Positions 12,015-25,950 of a DNA stretch of 64,000 nucleotides are shown piece by piece. The notes under the pieces were generated by a model. That model was not told where the DNA came from. It worked only from the letters and a program-made list of their open reading frames with translations, and did not search any database. The stretch comes from Panorpa germanica (taxonomy: Eukaryota > Arthropoda > Insecta > Mecoptera > Panorpidae). Location: assembly GCA_963678705.1 (NCBI GenBank), contig OY783207.1, forward strand, positions 1,550,001 through 1,614,000, read 5' to 3'. A program made the position numbers and the translations under genes. Numbering within the stretch: position 1 is the first letter of the stretch; each line of letters begins with the position of its first letter.

Positions 12015-12048
12015 TTCGTCGGCGTCGGTGTTGGTGTTAGCGTCGGTT
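12015..12048 (+). repeat. hexanucleotide-like GTCGGT/GTTGGT repeat
   Basis: About five imperfect 6-bp units lie between TGTTCGTC (about 12012) and its complement GACGAACA (about 12057), so the tract sits in the loop of a possible hairpin. Confidence 0.6.
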
Positions 12049-12059
12049 AATCTTAGACG

Positions 12060-14339
12060 AACACCTTTCATTACGTTGGGAATACATTAATTTAAATTAC
12101 TACATAGAAATTTGTTTAAAAACAATTACATTAATTACTTAAAGTTTGTTTCTAATTTATGTTTTACTTAATTAATTTTAACTTAATGTTGATTAGTACC
12201 TTGTCAATTTTGCAACGTTTCTGTGCTTATGACAGTTGACTTTTGTTGACATTTGCTACGTTAGACATCGCTTTACGTACTTTTAAAATATGAATAAATT
12301 TGTTGTATTACAATATGAATCAAGAAATTTCTTAGACAGAAATATTGATACATGTTCAAAACATAGAGACAGGGCTAACATTTTTGAGTTTCACTGTTAA
12401 TTAATTTGCCTCTCCTCTTTCTATCTCTCTCCCATTTGCATATTAAGTGGATTACATTATTACTTAATTAATTAAGTATTCCTTCAACATTCTTGCGTAT
12501 AAAACTTTCACATTTCATATTTTTATTAAAGTCATTAGAAACATTTTATTTCACAGAGCAATCAATTTTTATTACAACTGAAGATAATAACAGAAATCGA
12601 CAATAATTTTTAGTTTTAGTTGAACTTATTTTCTTGATTCTTTGAAAAACGTATTACTAAGAACTTAAGAACTATTTTATCGTAAAATTGTATCGTTCAA
12701 GTAGATTTATTTGTAACTATGAGTAATACCCAATTACTTTAAAAGTACTGTAAGTACATTTAACTCATGTTCCGGCACTCGATCGGGTATTTCATAGTTG
12801 TATCAAATTGTTCAACATGAAATTTATAAAGAAAATTACAACAGTAGCAAAAAGAACGATTCTTACATTAATGGTAATTATTATTACAGTTCGAAATACA
12901 GTCTATTTTTAACTGCAGCAACACCTAGTAATTTATATGTATTCATAAACTTAAAAATTAAATCCAGTGGTGTCGGTGAATTGGGATGACAAAAAGTTAG
13001 TTATTGTCCATAGCGCCCCTTCTCGTTTTGAATATGTAAAAGGGATGGTATAGTTGTCCCAATGTGCGATTTTTTCGAAACTACCTAACCAGGATATCCG
13101 CTCCGTTGTTCAGTTGGCTGCACCACCCCAGTACGTCTAATGGGACGTTTTGCGTGCTGTGGGACTTCCATGTACGAGTATGTGATAGGCTGTGGACTAT
13201 AGGGTTGTGTTGTGGGGACCAAGGGGTTGAGGGATGAATAACATTCGGGTGTTTGACTATCTCAAGTGGCGCGCATATGTTAGTCTAAATTGGATCGGGT
13301 TAGTTGAGGGTTTCGGGTCATATAAAAGGTCCTTGTTGATATTTCAAAAGTAAAAAAAGAGCAAAGTTATATATTAAAATCTGTTTAATGGCTTCCAGGT
13401 AACTGAAATTTTTTAATTTGATCTTTTAGATGATAACGATATATTTCCAATTTAAAACTTTGTTTTATTTTTGTTTGGTTTAGAATAAATTATCTCAGGA
13501 AAGTTTACAGCTTATTGCAGGGTAAGTTGAAAGGGGGTTTTTAATTTTACATATGCACCTAAGGTCAAATACTCGTATGAGATAGTAAGATGAGGTTAAT
13601 AAATTAACGAAAAATAAGTTTACACTTTTATACAACCCCTAAAGAAAATCCTATGTGCGTCACTGAACAGTTATGTTTAAACTTTTAATTTTATATACGT
13701 TGAATAATGTACGAATACATATTTATAAATGTAAACTTTTTTATCTCTATTTATCATATTACATCCCTCTGTAAATAAACAAGTGACCGAGTTTTTCGAG
13801 TTTTGTTCTGTCATCGTGAAATGGCACTTCTCCAGTATGCAGCATCCTCTACGACCTCTTGAATTGAACCCAAATGACATTTTCTATGGTTTATCAGTTA
13901 ATCAGTTTTTGTGTAATTTCGTATTCTCACATAAAAACAAAAATAAATGAAATCATAAAATGAAACAGTTATTACAAAATTGTTTTGTCAAGCTAGTAAA
14001 TACGATTTAATACTAAGATAAGGAATAATGCAAAATAAAAATCCTCGCTCGTTGGACGAGTAGATAAGGAAAAGAAGTTTTGGAGAAGAACTTTATGTAA
14101 TAAATGTGAACCATATTTTTATTTTGTAATATAAGATTTCAGTAATACAAGATTTTGTAATATAAGGTGGGTTTCAAAGACTGAAAAAAGCGTATTTTCT
14201 TTAATTCTTTTCTAATATAATAAATGAAATATGTTATTTAAATTTTTTAACATAATACAGATAAACATTTCACAAATATTTTGTGAAATTTTCATTTCAA
14301 AATATTGAAAATTCAGCAATTGCGACCTCTTAGAATTGG
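12060..14339. other. gene-free region with one TATA-like site
   Basis: No coding exon is supported. The part at 13010-13330 is richer in G+C than its surroundings, and a TATAAAAGG motif is at 13321-13329. No transcript or start codon with coding potential follows, so a promoter is only a possibility. Confidence 0.3.
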
Positions 14340-14600
14340 CGTTGTCAGAAGACCAAATTATTAGAGTTAGTAGATATAGTAGGGATAGATGTGCAAGATG
14401 TAGATTGGGAAACGAAAAGAAAGGCAGCAGATTCTGGGAACAGAAGAGAGGTAGAAACGCTGGAGCACATTAAGTATTCATGTGAGAAAAGAGTAAAAAA
14501 TGAAGTGAAGAGGTGGATGACGGAGATAGAGAAAAGGAGAATGTTTTTTTTAATTTGGAAGGTGAGAAAATTTCATGAGTACAATGACATGTAATTTAAT
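14340..14600 (+). pseudogene. LINE family L fragment, forward orientation
   Basis: Frames on the plus strand include RLGNEKKGSRFWE followed after a shift by ETLEHIKYSCEK and RWMTEIEKR, matching the C-terminal zinc-knuckle end seen at 9.8 kb and 60.8 kb. It has frameshifts and in-frame stops and is a decayed fragment. Confidence 0.7.
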
Positions 14601-17287
14601 GATTTAAGGCAGAAGAATGTAGTGTTTAATAGAAAAATATTAAAATAAATATTAATACATACTTAAATATACGTAGTAGCCTCTCACAGTGGTGCATGTA
14701 TCCCCTTAATATAATATAAAACTAATCAGGCTATAAATTGTATTAATAAATCAATACTTTGCCGTGGACGATGGCTAGACGTCACTAGTAGCTAGTGGTC
14801 GACAGAACCGTTATGTTCCTGTGAAATAGAGTTCTTTGTGAACTCAATTGAATGGTGTATGTTATTTTTGATTGGTCAAATACCATTAAACTATACAGTA
14901 CATATAAAATGAAAAACTAGTGAAATAACAAAGTCAGCTATAACATAGTTTAGCCTGAACCAGCAATAATATCTACAATAAAAATAAAGATATTAAATTT
15001 ATTGTTAATAATGCAGCTATTACTACAAAGTTGTAAAAATACCTTGATATAATATTACTACAATATGTATATAATAATCTTTGTTTGTGGAGTTTGGACC
15101 TTATAGAGATCTATAGGCTGGCTAGGACGTATCTGCCATCTGTCGACGGTCTCCAAGTTCTCGAACGGCAAATGTCGCTCAGTTCCTTTCAATATGAAGG
15201 ATCCTTTAGCTATTAAGTAATTAATAGCAATTTTTTATTTATATCAAAAGACACAGCAAAACATCAGAATTTTTTTAGATTACATTTATTTTAAACTACA
15301 TTATTGCATTACATATTATTTGATTAAATACTTTAGTTAATAAGAAAACTAGTTACGACACTAGGTAAATGTAACTCGCGGTTTAAGTTATAAAATAAAA
15401 TATGTGTAATTATTATTTTATGTAAATGCACCAAAAGGTTAAGCGTGCTGTAGGTTTGAGTGTTGAAGCGATAAGAACGATATAGGACCAAATGCGTAGT
15501 GTCGAACCCTAGAGAAGTGAATCGTAAAACAAAGGATGTTTACATAAGAATTATTATAGTTTGCTTACAGAGAGCCGTGTATATAAAAACAACTAGGCTA
15601 AAATATAAAGGAATTGAGACAAAGAAATTTTAATTCTAACATTAATTAAAAATAAAAGCAAGATATTGATATACAGATATGAATATTGCATGCATTTATT
15701 AACAATCTTGGCGAGGTGCGACTATCCTGTTCAGCTTCTAACACCAAAGTTTACAAACTGGAAAGGGTGTGTAGGGGGGATGAAAGGAGCATAGATCTCG
15801 AACTTAATGTGACGTCAAATGTTACAAATTCGTGGAAGCGAGCGAAGAGAGTCTGATTCTCTAACCTTTTATATATGTCGCACCACGCGCGCGCGACTTA
15901 TGTTCACAGATACATAGAAAAAATTACTATCTAAAATTAAGTATGGATAATTATTTATGCATTCTCTTCTACTTTAAACAAATTAAAAAAAAAAGTCTTT
16001 CGCGTTACACTTCGCCAGTAAAACTTCATCCTAAACACAAACAACCGCAATATATTAATTTTGAACACTAAATAAAAATAATACGTATACATAAAGTTAT
16101 AAGGTTTATTTCTCCAGAGATTTTAGATATTCATAAGAAAGTTCAGCTCAGTACTTTAAATATGTATAAAGTATAAAAATAGCAGGCATACAACATAACA
16201 CAAGACAAGACAACATAGAAAAATATATTTTTCCATAACTATATATGTATACAAAGTCTCTCTCAACTTCAACTTTAACTTTAACAAACTTTTATTATGC
16301 ATAATCATATTTCCAGTTAAAATCTATTCTTATCGTTCTGTTATTACTTTAAAATGTTACGTTTTGCTTAAAACTTTCTGTTATTTTTATTTTATTTTTT
16401 ACTTATTCTATCAGAGTTTTGTTTTTAAACTTTATGAGAAAACTAAATTTTAATATAAAAATATTTTCACTGCATATCGTATCATATCTTTAATTTAGTG
16501 TGAGTGGGGGTAACAAAACCACGCCCATTTGTGGTTATTATAAACTAACATGTGTTTCAATTTTCAACAAATATTCTCGTAAAAACAAATTAAAATTCCG
16601 CGAATTGCATTTAATATAGAATTCAAAACTGTGTGCAAGAAATGATCACAAAATTAAAATATGTGTTTCATCGTTTTGTGACATCTTTCAAACAAGTACT
16701 GGTAATATTTTAGAAAAAATCCTTGCATACTTTTATTTAGTAGCTGTTGGAAATGAGCAAGTTTTAGTTTGCACAAACGGTGATTAGATTATTGCTTTTG
16801 GAAGTGGAACCTTTGTTGAAACAAAGAAAACTTGGAAGCTGTTTAAAGGGATTATTTTACTTCGATGGTAGTAGATTCTATATAAAGAGCGTCTAATTGA
16901 GTGCCCAGTGTTGAGATTGTAGGCATCTTATTTAGACGTGTGCAAAATATCTTATTTTATCCTAATATTTGAATACGACAAAATAATTATCATGGTGGAT
17001 GCTTATTGCTTACTGTGAATTATAGCTAGATCTACAAGGACAACATGCGAGAAATGAAAGAACATTTAAAGCAGTTGACTTAACACGGCGAGAATGCACC
17101 AAAGAATATGAAGACTAGTCCATTATTTGGAATAATTTTCACTGACTATTTGGAAAAGGAAAAATGATCACGATCAGGGTAATATTACGCTCAATTATTG
17201 ACACATTTTGATGAAACATCGAAATCTAAAAGTAAATAAAGTTTAAGAGGAAGGAACTGTTCTACCATGCCACTAGTCCCTTAAGCA
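14600..17287. other. gene-free AT-rich region
   Basis: Nothing recognisable was found beyond low-complexity AT-rich sequence and a short GC-rich run (GCGCGCGCG) at about 15886. Confidence 0.4.
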
Positions 17288-17299
17288 GAGTATATTATT

Positions 17300-18011
17300 T
17301 TTTTTTATTATATTAATTGTGTGCCTTTCGGCTTTACAATCTACATTATTATATTTCTTAATGCATTTCATATAAATTCAAAGTTAAAACTAAACTTAGA
17401 CTATTCTAGACTATTACTACTTCGAATAGTACTTTCTGTTTCTTCTTTTCTTGATCCTCTCTCTTCATGTCCCCTACTCCTCCTTTATTCACATTGTTTC
17501 CTGCTTATCCTTCTTTATTGCCTGTATCTTCATCTATCGCCTCTTGCCTTCCTTGTCTCCTATCGACAAACCCTCTATTATCTTTTTACTCTCCTTCCTG
17601 CCTTCTCCCTTCGTTTTCACTTCTCCACTTATGTCTATTACAGGCATAAACGCTCTATCTTTACTATTTCTTCTTGACTTTCTTCCTTTACTATGCTATT
17701 ATTGTCTCTATCTCCGTCATCCACCTCTTGTCCTTATCTCCTTTCCGCAAATCCTCTATTTTTCTGGACTGAAGTTTAACTGTTTCCTCGCTACTTCTTT
17801 CTTTCTCCTGCTTCCCTTCACTGCCTCTTTTAGTACTTCCTCTCTCTTCATGTTCCTTATGCAACCCAGCTACAAGCTTATTTATTGTCCTGTTTTTTCT
17901 TTCCTTTTTTCTATTTCCGCCATCCATCTCTTACCTTCACTGCCTCCCTTTAATAGCTGGCCAATATTCATTTCGCTCACTACTTTTTCCTTGCACTCAA
18001 ACTTTTATTAT
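17300..18011 (-). mobile_element. 5'-truncated LINE (family L), copy 2, with 12-bp target duplication
   Basis: Nearly identical to copy 1 over the 3' UTR and coding end (17300-18003). The reverse strand ends in a poly(A)-like tail, seen as T-rich sequence at 17299-17310. GAGTATATTATT flanks the insertion on both sides (17288-17299 and 18012-18023), a clear target-site duplication. Long Ser/Leu-rich plus-strand frames here are antisense artefacts of the Glu/Lys-rich coding strand. Confidence 0.9.
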
Positions 18012-18023
18012 GAGTATATTATT

Positions 18024-19508
18024 AAGTTGATAACAACCAAACCCAGAAATTGTAACTTTGGTCTTGTGATCGATTAATATTGATGAAATTTCTAATTATT
18101 TTTTTTAAGGGCTTAAATTCTGTCGCAATTGTTAATTTACTTATATAGAAATAATATCTTCCAGTATATCTATACTAGTTACGTGTTACCAACGCCATCA
18201 GCTACAATTCATCCCAGCTATAATTTTCTCTCCAGAATATTCTTAGTATATTCTGTAATAAGAATACAATGCAAATTAGATATGCATAATTAATTTGCAT
18301 TGTTGGAGTTTTGGCACTGTATCATTGCTTTAGTTATTAATTATATAAACAACTGGAATGTTTAATCTAGTGGGAATCATTTGTAATGAATTATTCCTTT
18401 AATATTTATGAAAGTGGGACACGAAAACTGCCAAGTCCAACTTTATTTGAGTAACATTTCGTTATATAAGTGTGAGTGTCACTAGTGGCGGTAAATATCG
18501 TGCTGCGAGGTAAGTTTCTTCCCTATGATCTTGACTTCTGAGGGAACCATCCTCTTGCGAGTGGATGCAATTGATTTCGTGGAAAACAACAAATCATATT
18601 TTGTTATAATTATAACAAAAATATTGTTCATAACATGAATTCTCTTGATTTTATAGTCTTAAAATATTCATATAGCTAGGATTTTGTAACCATAGCAGCA
18701 GGGTGCATCGCTCCAATACAACTACCAGTAGATATGCAGATAAGAAACTTTATTTGTGTATATAATAAAATGCAAAACCTGTGTAAACACTACTGTATAC
18801 TATGTACAGCTTTATATGTTGTGCAAACATGATGGAACCCCCCCCCCCCCCTATCAGCCCACCAACCATCAGGAATATTGCATTAAGCCCTTAGGCACAG
18901 TAAATACTACCAAATGCACTTTATGCAGAAGTGTTTAGAGGTTGGGGGAATGTGAAAGGGATGGTGTGAGTGACTTGAAACCCTCAAGGACTGTAGAGCT
19001 TACAGGATGGGGATGGATTGGTTATGGAGTGACACGGAATCGCCATTAGTAAATATCGCTAAAGCTGTACGACTCAGGGAAATTTAAACCACCCCTGTGT
19101 GGAATGAGGTGAAAGTTAACCTCGTTGCTTTATTATTAGCAAATAAGTAGGGTGGAAGAATACCAAAGCTTACATAATAATAAAAAAGAGACATTAAAGT
19201 TATGAATTTATAACATAATTTAATCACAATAAAGTTAACTTTGTGGTAAGGTATGTATATTGTACAAGGTGTGCTAGAAGTATCAAATACCAATACCATA
19301 AAAATTATATAGCAAACAGCACAATTCTGCGTTCAGTTTGCGTTCTAAAATTATTAAGAGGGTCATTCAAATATAAATAAGAATGTTCTTAATTTAACTG
19401 ACTTAGTAACGCAATGGATTCGGTGGCCCCACACTCACACATGAAATTTTTGTATTGCTACCACTGTCTATTACGAGAACCGTCATTTTTCATTTTCTCG
19501 CTTAGAAG
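18024..19508. other. gene-free region
   Basis: No exon supported. A consensus-like donor (GAG-GTAAGT) at about 18509 has no convincing partner. Confidence 0.35.
18837..18850 (+). repeat. homopolymeric C run
   Basis: About 14 consecutive C in very AT-rich surroundings. Confidence 0.9.
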
Positions 19509-19919
19509 CATATGTTCACAAAGAGAAAGCAAATAGGCCTATAACTGCGAAAGATGTACTGGCTGATAGGACGGAAGTCACAACCGAGCACTGAAAACAA
19601 ACTCCTGCTCTACAATTCTATACTTAAACCGGTATGGTCATATGGTATACAACTATGGGGTACTGCATCTACCTCAAATATTGAGATAATCCAAAGATTT
19701 CAGTCTAAAATGCCAAGGATTATCACGAATGCACCATGGCTTGTGCCTAATAACATAACACATCGGGATCTGGATATACCTTCAGTTAATAAAGAAATAG
19801 TGCTTAGAATCGAAGTATACAAAAAGAGAGAATACAATTTGGCCAGCTGTCTAATGTCCAATAATTCGGTAGTACGCAGTCTAAAAAAGAAAGTACCTCA
19901 GGACCTATTAACCAACTAA
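19509..19919 (+). pseudogene. jockey-like non-LTR retrotransposon, reverse transcriptase C-terminus
   Basis: A plus-strand frame matches the end of jockey-clade reverse transcriptases: MFTKRKQIGL, a stop at 19542-19544 (Lys in relatives), LRKMYWLIGRKSQ, ILKPVWSYGIQLWGTA, RFQSKMPRI, NAPWLVPN, HRDLDIP, and the C-terminal KKKVPQDLLTN with a stop at 19917-19919. The catalytic palm (YADD) would lie upstream and is absent, so this is a 5'-truncated copy. No tail or target duplication was found. It is related to, but clearly different from, the fragment at 58478-59040. Confidence 0.85.
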
Positions 19920-19929
19920 TCAGAATCTA

Positions 19930-22405
19930 GGATCTATTGAAATTGAGGGATGAGTTGTTGGGCATATCCCGCGCAAGACACTTTTTTATTTTGACATACC
20001 TATCACTCTGTCCTCTAAGCAGGACAGATTGTAATAATCTATAGAAATCAAATTTAAAAAAATTCTCGCCAATGAAGAGGTTAAACCGAGTGAAATGAAG
20101 GGACTCAGAACACAAGGCCAAGACTTGATGCTGTGTTTTGGAACTCATAAGGTGTACTACTGATTGGCGGACGGTAACTACTGCCACCTGCTGGATGAGA
20201 ATATCTTCTCCCACCAAAATAAATATACATATATCACAACGTGTGCGATATGATGATTTAGATATTTTTAAATTTCTTCTAAATATTTGTAACACATACT
20301 TAAATAATTTAATTAAATTCTCTGATAATCCTAGTATTATAAAACATTTAGCAACTTCAACATTTCTGTAGTTCAAAGTTTAGTATTTAAACAGATTTGA
20401 TTTTGCATTGTTTTTGCTTCCTTTTTGCAAACACCGGCGGGTGGGTGCACAAGATACTTTTAAAACAATTATAGACGTGTTGCACTCCAGTTTGGAGTTT
20501 ATATAGAGTTTCACGAGTGGGATGGTGGGTGTGATGGGCAGCGAGGTTCTTTTGGGAGGGAAGGTAACCGAACTAAACAGACATGAGCGCTGAACGATAA
20601 CAAGTTCCAGCATTCTAGTTGTTTCACATAAAGAAAGTTAGATGGCGCAAACTTTGAGAAGTTTCCTGAATGAGAAATGTTTAGTATTGTGATGTTGTAT
20701 TCAACATATGAACTCAGAAACAAGAAATGCTGGGTTACGTAGGTAGCAACAGACACAATGCACCAGTGAAGACCGAATAGTGGCAGTTCTACGTAGTGTG
20801 GAATAAATTAATCATTAGCATTACTTGCCAGCAAAGATACACTTAAAGGTTATTCATAAAATAAGTAACACAAATTTAATTTTTAACTCTTTTCACTCAT
20901 TCCCCCTTCATACTACAAATTGTGTACCTCTTCTTGAAGTTGTGACGTCACTTATTTGCAGAGATGTGCACAAATGCTTTTCAAAAGCATTTAAATACAA
21001 AATAAAAAATAAATTTCATGTTAGTATTTAAATACAAAATACGTATTTTAAAAATATTTTTGAGAAAATAGAATACTCTTTATGTTACTAATTATAGTCA
21101 AAATCACGATAGATCGGCGGTGACTTATACTTAAAAGAGGTTATAAGAGCGGTATAAATTTATAATACGATAATGAATTTTGTCTTATTCGTTTCTATAT
21201 ACATTATAGAAAAATAAATGAGTCAGTGCTTTTTAGTTATATCAGCAGTTTATACCCCACAACTTGTTTTAAATATGAGTCACCGCCGAACTCTCGTAAC
21301 TTCAACCATATAAATGTTATTTTTTTTAATAATTATGAGAATTCTCTTTGATAAAAACCGACTTCGTTTTGAAACATTTTAAACAAAATACTACCTAGAA
21401 TTTTTAAAAATAGCAAAAGTAAGGGTTTTATTAGTGTCACACTAGTCTGTACGTTAAAAGTACAACACATTTAGTACACTCATGTCTAAATAATGTTAAC
21501 TTATGAATGAAAATATATAAATGTTGGATGTCGCATGTGGGGGTAATAGGGGGTATTAAGACAATTGTGCAGATACTTTTAGATCATAGATGGTGCTAAT
21601 GTTGGTGGGGTTTTAAGTTTATATTCAAAAAATCTTTGGTCTTGTTTTGTTTTCATTTTATGGAAGTCGAATTTAAGACATTCGGAATTATTGTTCTAGG
21701 TGCAAATCTTGAAAGGCAGACTTTCAAGTTTTGCAAGCATTGCGAACCTACGTTTTACCTTCAGACTCTATTCGAATAAAATTTTACTATTGAACAGTAC
21801 ATGTCATATATTTAAAAAAATAATTGAATAAACCTCGTGAGCCATTTATTGGTCGTATAAATTTAATATTTTGATATGTATAAATCACAGCCTAGCACTA
21901 GACATGTCGAGCAGTGTACTAGTACGGCTATAGAGTTGTGAAGAGCCTCACTTTAATGGCCTGGTTTTATTATCATATCAGAGATCCTATTTTTTAAAAT
22001 AATAAAAAAAAGATATAAAAAATTATATGGTATTTGTAAATGAATTTAATAAATCAATTTTTTCTATTGCATTTTTATGCTATACTCTACAACACATACT
22101 TGCACGGTACTACATTTCTACTAGTTCTCTCTCTCTCTCTCTTACCACGTAACTTTTCAACGTTTTCCATTACGAGGAGGAAATAAATGACATCAGTATC
22201 TGTGACTGACTGTTTTACTATTTGTTTATTTTAATATATTTTTTAGAATCGTTGCTTTTTGTTCATTTTTAACCCTTAAACGTTTGGGGTCGCATGTATG
22301 ATTTATAACGCTTGGGGATAACCTGGGCATAAAGTATCTGTTTTTGAGCTTGAGATCTTGAAGTATGGCTCCAAGTTCTTAAGTCGGAATTTAAATTCAC
22401 TCCAA

Positions 22406-22408
<3 letters not shown>
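19930..22408. other. gene-free region
   Basis: Several short overlapping frames occur on both strands at 19.9-20.8 kb, but none shows a recognisable domain or consistent splice sites. A TGACGTCA site is at about 20942. Confidence 0.35.

Positions 22409-22454
<46 letters not shown>
22409..22454. repeat. (TA)n microsatellite
   Basis: About 46 bp of pure TA. Confidence 0.95.
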
Positions 22455-22456
<2 letters not shown>

Positions 22457-22559
22457 CTGTTTGACACTACATTCTTGTGCCTTAACTCATTTATTCACAT
22501 ACTATTGTGCTTTGATTCCAAAAGAAAAAAGAAATTATCCTTATAAAAATAAAAACAAA

Positions 22560-23270
22560 ACTACTAATGCTTTGCTCCTCTTGCTAGTCTCCTTCCTGTT
22601 TCTACTCTGCCATTCCTTCTCTTTCCTCGTTCCTTTTCTCTATCTCCGCCATCCACCTCTTCGCTTCACTGGCTCCCTTTAATAACTGCCCCATATTCTT
22701 TTCGCCTATTACCTTTTTCTCTCATAAAAACGTAATGAGCTCCAATGTGTCGCTATTTGTTTTATATTACTTTATATCTATTTTTGTAATTGCTCTTCTC
22801 AATTTTTTCCATTCTTTCCTGTTGTTGTATCTCCCTGTCTCTTTTCCTTAGCTCCTCTTCCACACTTGTACAATCTTGCATATAATTATTATTTACACTT
22901 CATGAATTTCAAATATTTTAAAAACTAATTATATCTCTTGCTTTTTCTTTTTTGTTTTCTACTTCGCTACTTCATCATTCTAAGCTTTATGCTTCTCCTT
23001 CTTTTCTTCCTTCATCTCTGTCTCTAACATCTACCTCCTCATTCTTTTACTTCTCTTGTCAGCTCCTCTATTATCTTTTTCTTGACAAACTGAGTATTCT
23101 CCAACCGTCTCCATCCTTCCAGATTTCTTCTCAATAGTTATTTCTCTTGCATACTTACTTTTTTCTGTTCCTCTTCAATTTCCTCTACTTCCCCCATCCT
23201 CTCATTCGTTCCCCTGGCTTCTTTTCACTCTTTATTTTGCAGTATGTATCTTTAATGTGCTCCAACGTTT
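22560..23270 (-). pseudogene. LINE family L fragment(s)
   Basis: The complement of 22600-22720 matches the segment just after the zinc knuckle, and 22780-22870 (ending TCTTCCACACTTGT) matches copy 3 near 61.0 kb. The pyrimidine-rich part at 22930-23270 has the same strand bias (Glu/Lys/Arg-rich on minus) and is probably further upstream coding sequence. Frames are broken throughout. Confidence 0.65.
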
Positions 23271-24411
23271 ACGGCACGCGTCCTGCAGGAGCTGACAGAA
23301 GAAGGCTTCTAGCACTGTTTCGAACGATGAAAAATTCGCATGGAGCGTTGTAGGGATAAGTAAATATGCACGAAATCAAAATAAAATGTTTTACAACGTC
23401 AGTCTCGTTATTTATTAGACGCTCCTCGTACACATAAGTAGATTATAATCACTTATTATTCATAATTTGAGAATCCTTAAATTGTTTTGTGACGTATAAA
23501 ATATTACCCGCCATATTTATTGTTAACTGAATTCGGTTTTTGATAAACACATTTAATAGAATCATAAAAGCTAATATCTAAAAAGTTAAAGTTTCCCACA
23601 ACAACATAAAAGCTCGAAGCCCGAAGCTCGGTGCACTGTTTAAAAGCGATCTGCGCGTGCTGATTCAATTTGTGCTCGGAACAAACATTATGCAAATAGG
23701 AGGATCACAATGTGAATACACTAGCGCCATTCCATACCTTGATCGACTGGTAGCGGACGGTGTCGGAACCTAACAGCATTTTGTAACTTGTTAGAAAGGG
23801 ATAACAGTCTTCAATTGAATTAAAACAATTGAATTTGGCTTGCGCACATTATTTAAGTAAATAAGCTTAGTAGTTCTGTCACGGTAGAATTAAAACTAAT
23901 TTTGTTGGAGTCTGATCTGGAGCTGAAAGTTGTTCTGGATATGCTAATATTTAATAATTTAATTATAGATAAAATTGGCCATGAATTGTTTTTCGTTACG
24001 GAGGTCTTTTACTTGAATTTAGATGTTTATTGATACTTTGTATGCTTCGGGTAACTTTAAAATTCCATTAAAATTTACATTTAATTAAATGAATTCCGTT
24101 GAGAATGCAATGTCCTTAAGATACGTTCGCTATGTTTCAGGACAAGTAGCTCTATGTTGGCTATGTTGATGGCAGACTTTGAGATTGGATTGGCAATGGC
24201 TGCTGCGTTAATGCTTGAATATTTATCGGTACTGATTAGTAAGTATTATCTCTCCAGTAATGGAAAATTTCTAATGGGTAATGGTTTTAAATTAAAGATG
24301 TTTTCAATGTTGCATTTAAATTGTTTAATAAAAGTTCAATAATTAGAATTGTAAATTTTTTATTAGATTGTAATTATTTATAACTGATGTATAGTAGACT
24401 CTTTTCTATTT

Positions 24412-24418
<7 letters not shown>

Positions 24419-24443
<25 letters not shown>

Positions 24444-24963
24444 ATGGAAACAAGAGAGTACTATCCCATTTCTGATGTGGAAATCAATGTACTCTTATTT
24501 GGATTTGGGCAGATGTCGATTCAGTCGATATTCGACTATGTAATTAATCTTAGTTTCTTGTCAGGATGATAAAGAATCACATAATTTGTTTAATACATTT
24601 AATAAGGTTACAATATAAACGTTGGTATTTACTTTACAAATATAGAATAATGAATGAACAAACCATCTTAAACTCTAGTTATTATATACTCAGTCCTACA
24701 TTACTTTTCAGCTAGATTTGATTGGTTCATTTTTATTACTTTGAGAATGCCAATTTCGGTAAGCACATTCCTTCACCTAGTCAATCAGTGGCTTAAAGTT
24801 GCACACATTTTAATTGCTTTAACCTTTCACTTGGTTTCCGTTCACAATATACACTTATTAATCACATTCTTTTACGACTTTTCTAGCTCGGGTATTATAG
24901 TTATGATTACTTTGTATGCTCTATTTGTTATTATGTCTCCTCATATATATATATATATATATA
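24419..24963 (+). repeat. TA-tailed interspersed repeat, copy 2
   Basis: Same body as 1604-2303, from GATGTGGAAATCAATGTACT to a right-hand (TA)n at 24943-24963, here with an additional (TA)n at the left end (24419-24445) and a shorter minisatellite. Relative to copy 1 it lacks an AATAAAATAATAACG-rich segment, consistent with an indel in the body. Confidence 0.8.
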
Positions 24964-25950
24964 CTGTGTTCAGGTCAGCACATTTCTGGTTATTCATAAG
25001 TGTTGATAAAAATCTTATACTCGATTAGATTGTGATTGTGGTGATATATGAATGAGGGTATTTCCGCTGACATTGCATCCCTTGTGCCATCGGTGAACAG
25101 TGTTCGGTTCACTATATACCATATTTCTCCTCCGGACGAACACACTTCAGTGATCCATATTAGTTTAGGATGTTTCTCGCCCAACTACATACTTAAGATC
25201 CAATTTCCTTATACACATGCAGATGCAAATTCTGCACAAACTTGGCGAGCTTAGGGTCTATAAAGACTGGCATCGCACACCTCTAGAAGTGGAGGAAAAT
25301 CAACCATGATTCACTGCACACAATGTAGTGTATAGCTCGTACTCCGTTATAGAGAGATGTATATATATTTCCTGTGATAACATTTGGTTCAGTAGTCGCG
25401 GATTGTTACTTGATTACTTTATGGTCCACGTAACACAATATCGTATCGTAACTGGTGGTCGCACAGTCGTATCTCGTTTCTCAGCATCACAGTATATTGT
25501 ATACTACAATAACATATGTAATTTATGGTTGATTGGAACTTAAGATCTAAATCTATATAATATTTCTCTGATTTGAGAGGTTATTTTACTCAAAGGGAAA
25601 AAGTTATTTGAAAAGGATACAGAGAAGTCTAACAATATAAGTGCCCTCTGAGAAAGGTTTATAAGAAGAAAATCATTTTAATCAACATATGAGAGTCGGC
25701 TTATCATTTAATGGAATCATATTACAAAAATATATTGGATAAAATAGGGAATAAGCCATAGACGATGCTATGAATGAAAAATCTAATAGTAGAAATGTAT
25801 TTCTTTTGTTATCTCTAATATAATGGTATTAACCCTCAAATATTTTATGTCATTTATGAATTATTGTATTTTCTGTATTAGTTAGCGAAAAAATCTGATT
25901 ATACACTACCGCCACCTTGGAAGAGATTTCAGCACCTATGATCGGGTCAC
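24964..25950. other. gene-free region
   Basis: 25050-25255 is open on both strands for about 65 codons but has no recognisable product and no good splice pairing. Confidence 0.3.

Noticed and set aside
13321-13329. TATAAAAGG as the promoter of a gene to the right
   Set aside because: No coding sequence follows for kilobases; it is recorded only as a motif in the region note.
17321-18077. Long Ser/Leu/Phe-rich plus-strand frames (also at 9273-9855 and 60978-61216)
   Set aside because: They are antisense to the Glu/Lys/Arg-rich coding end of LINE family L, whose minus-strand reading has the zinc knuckle and target duplications.
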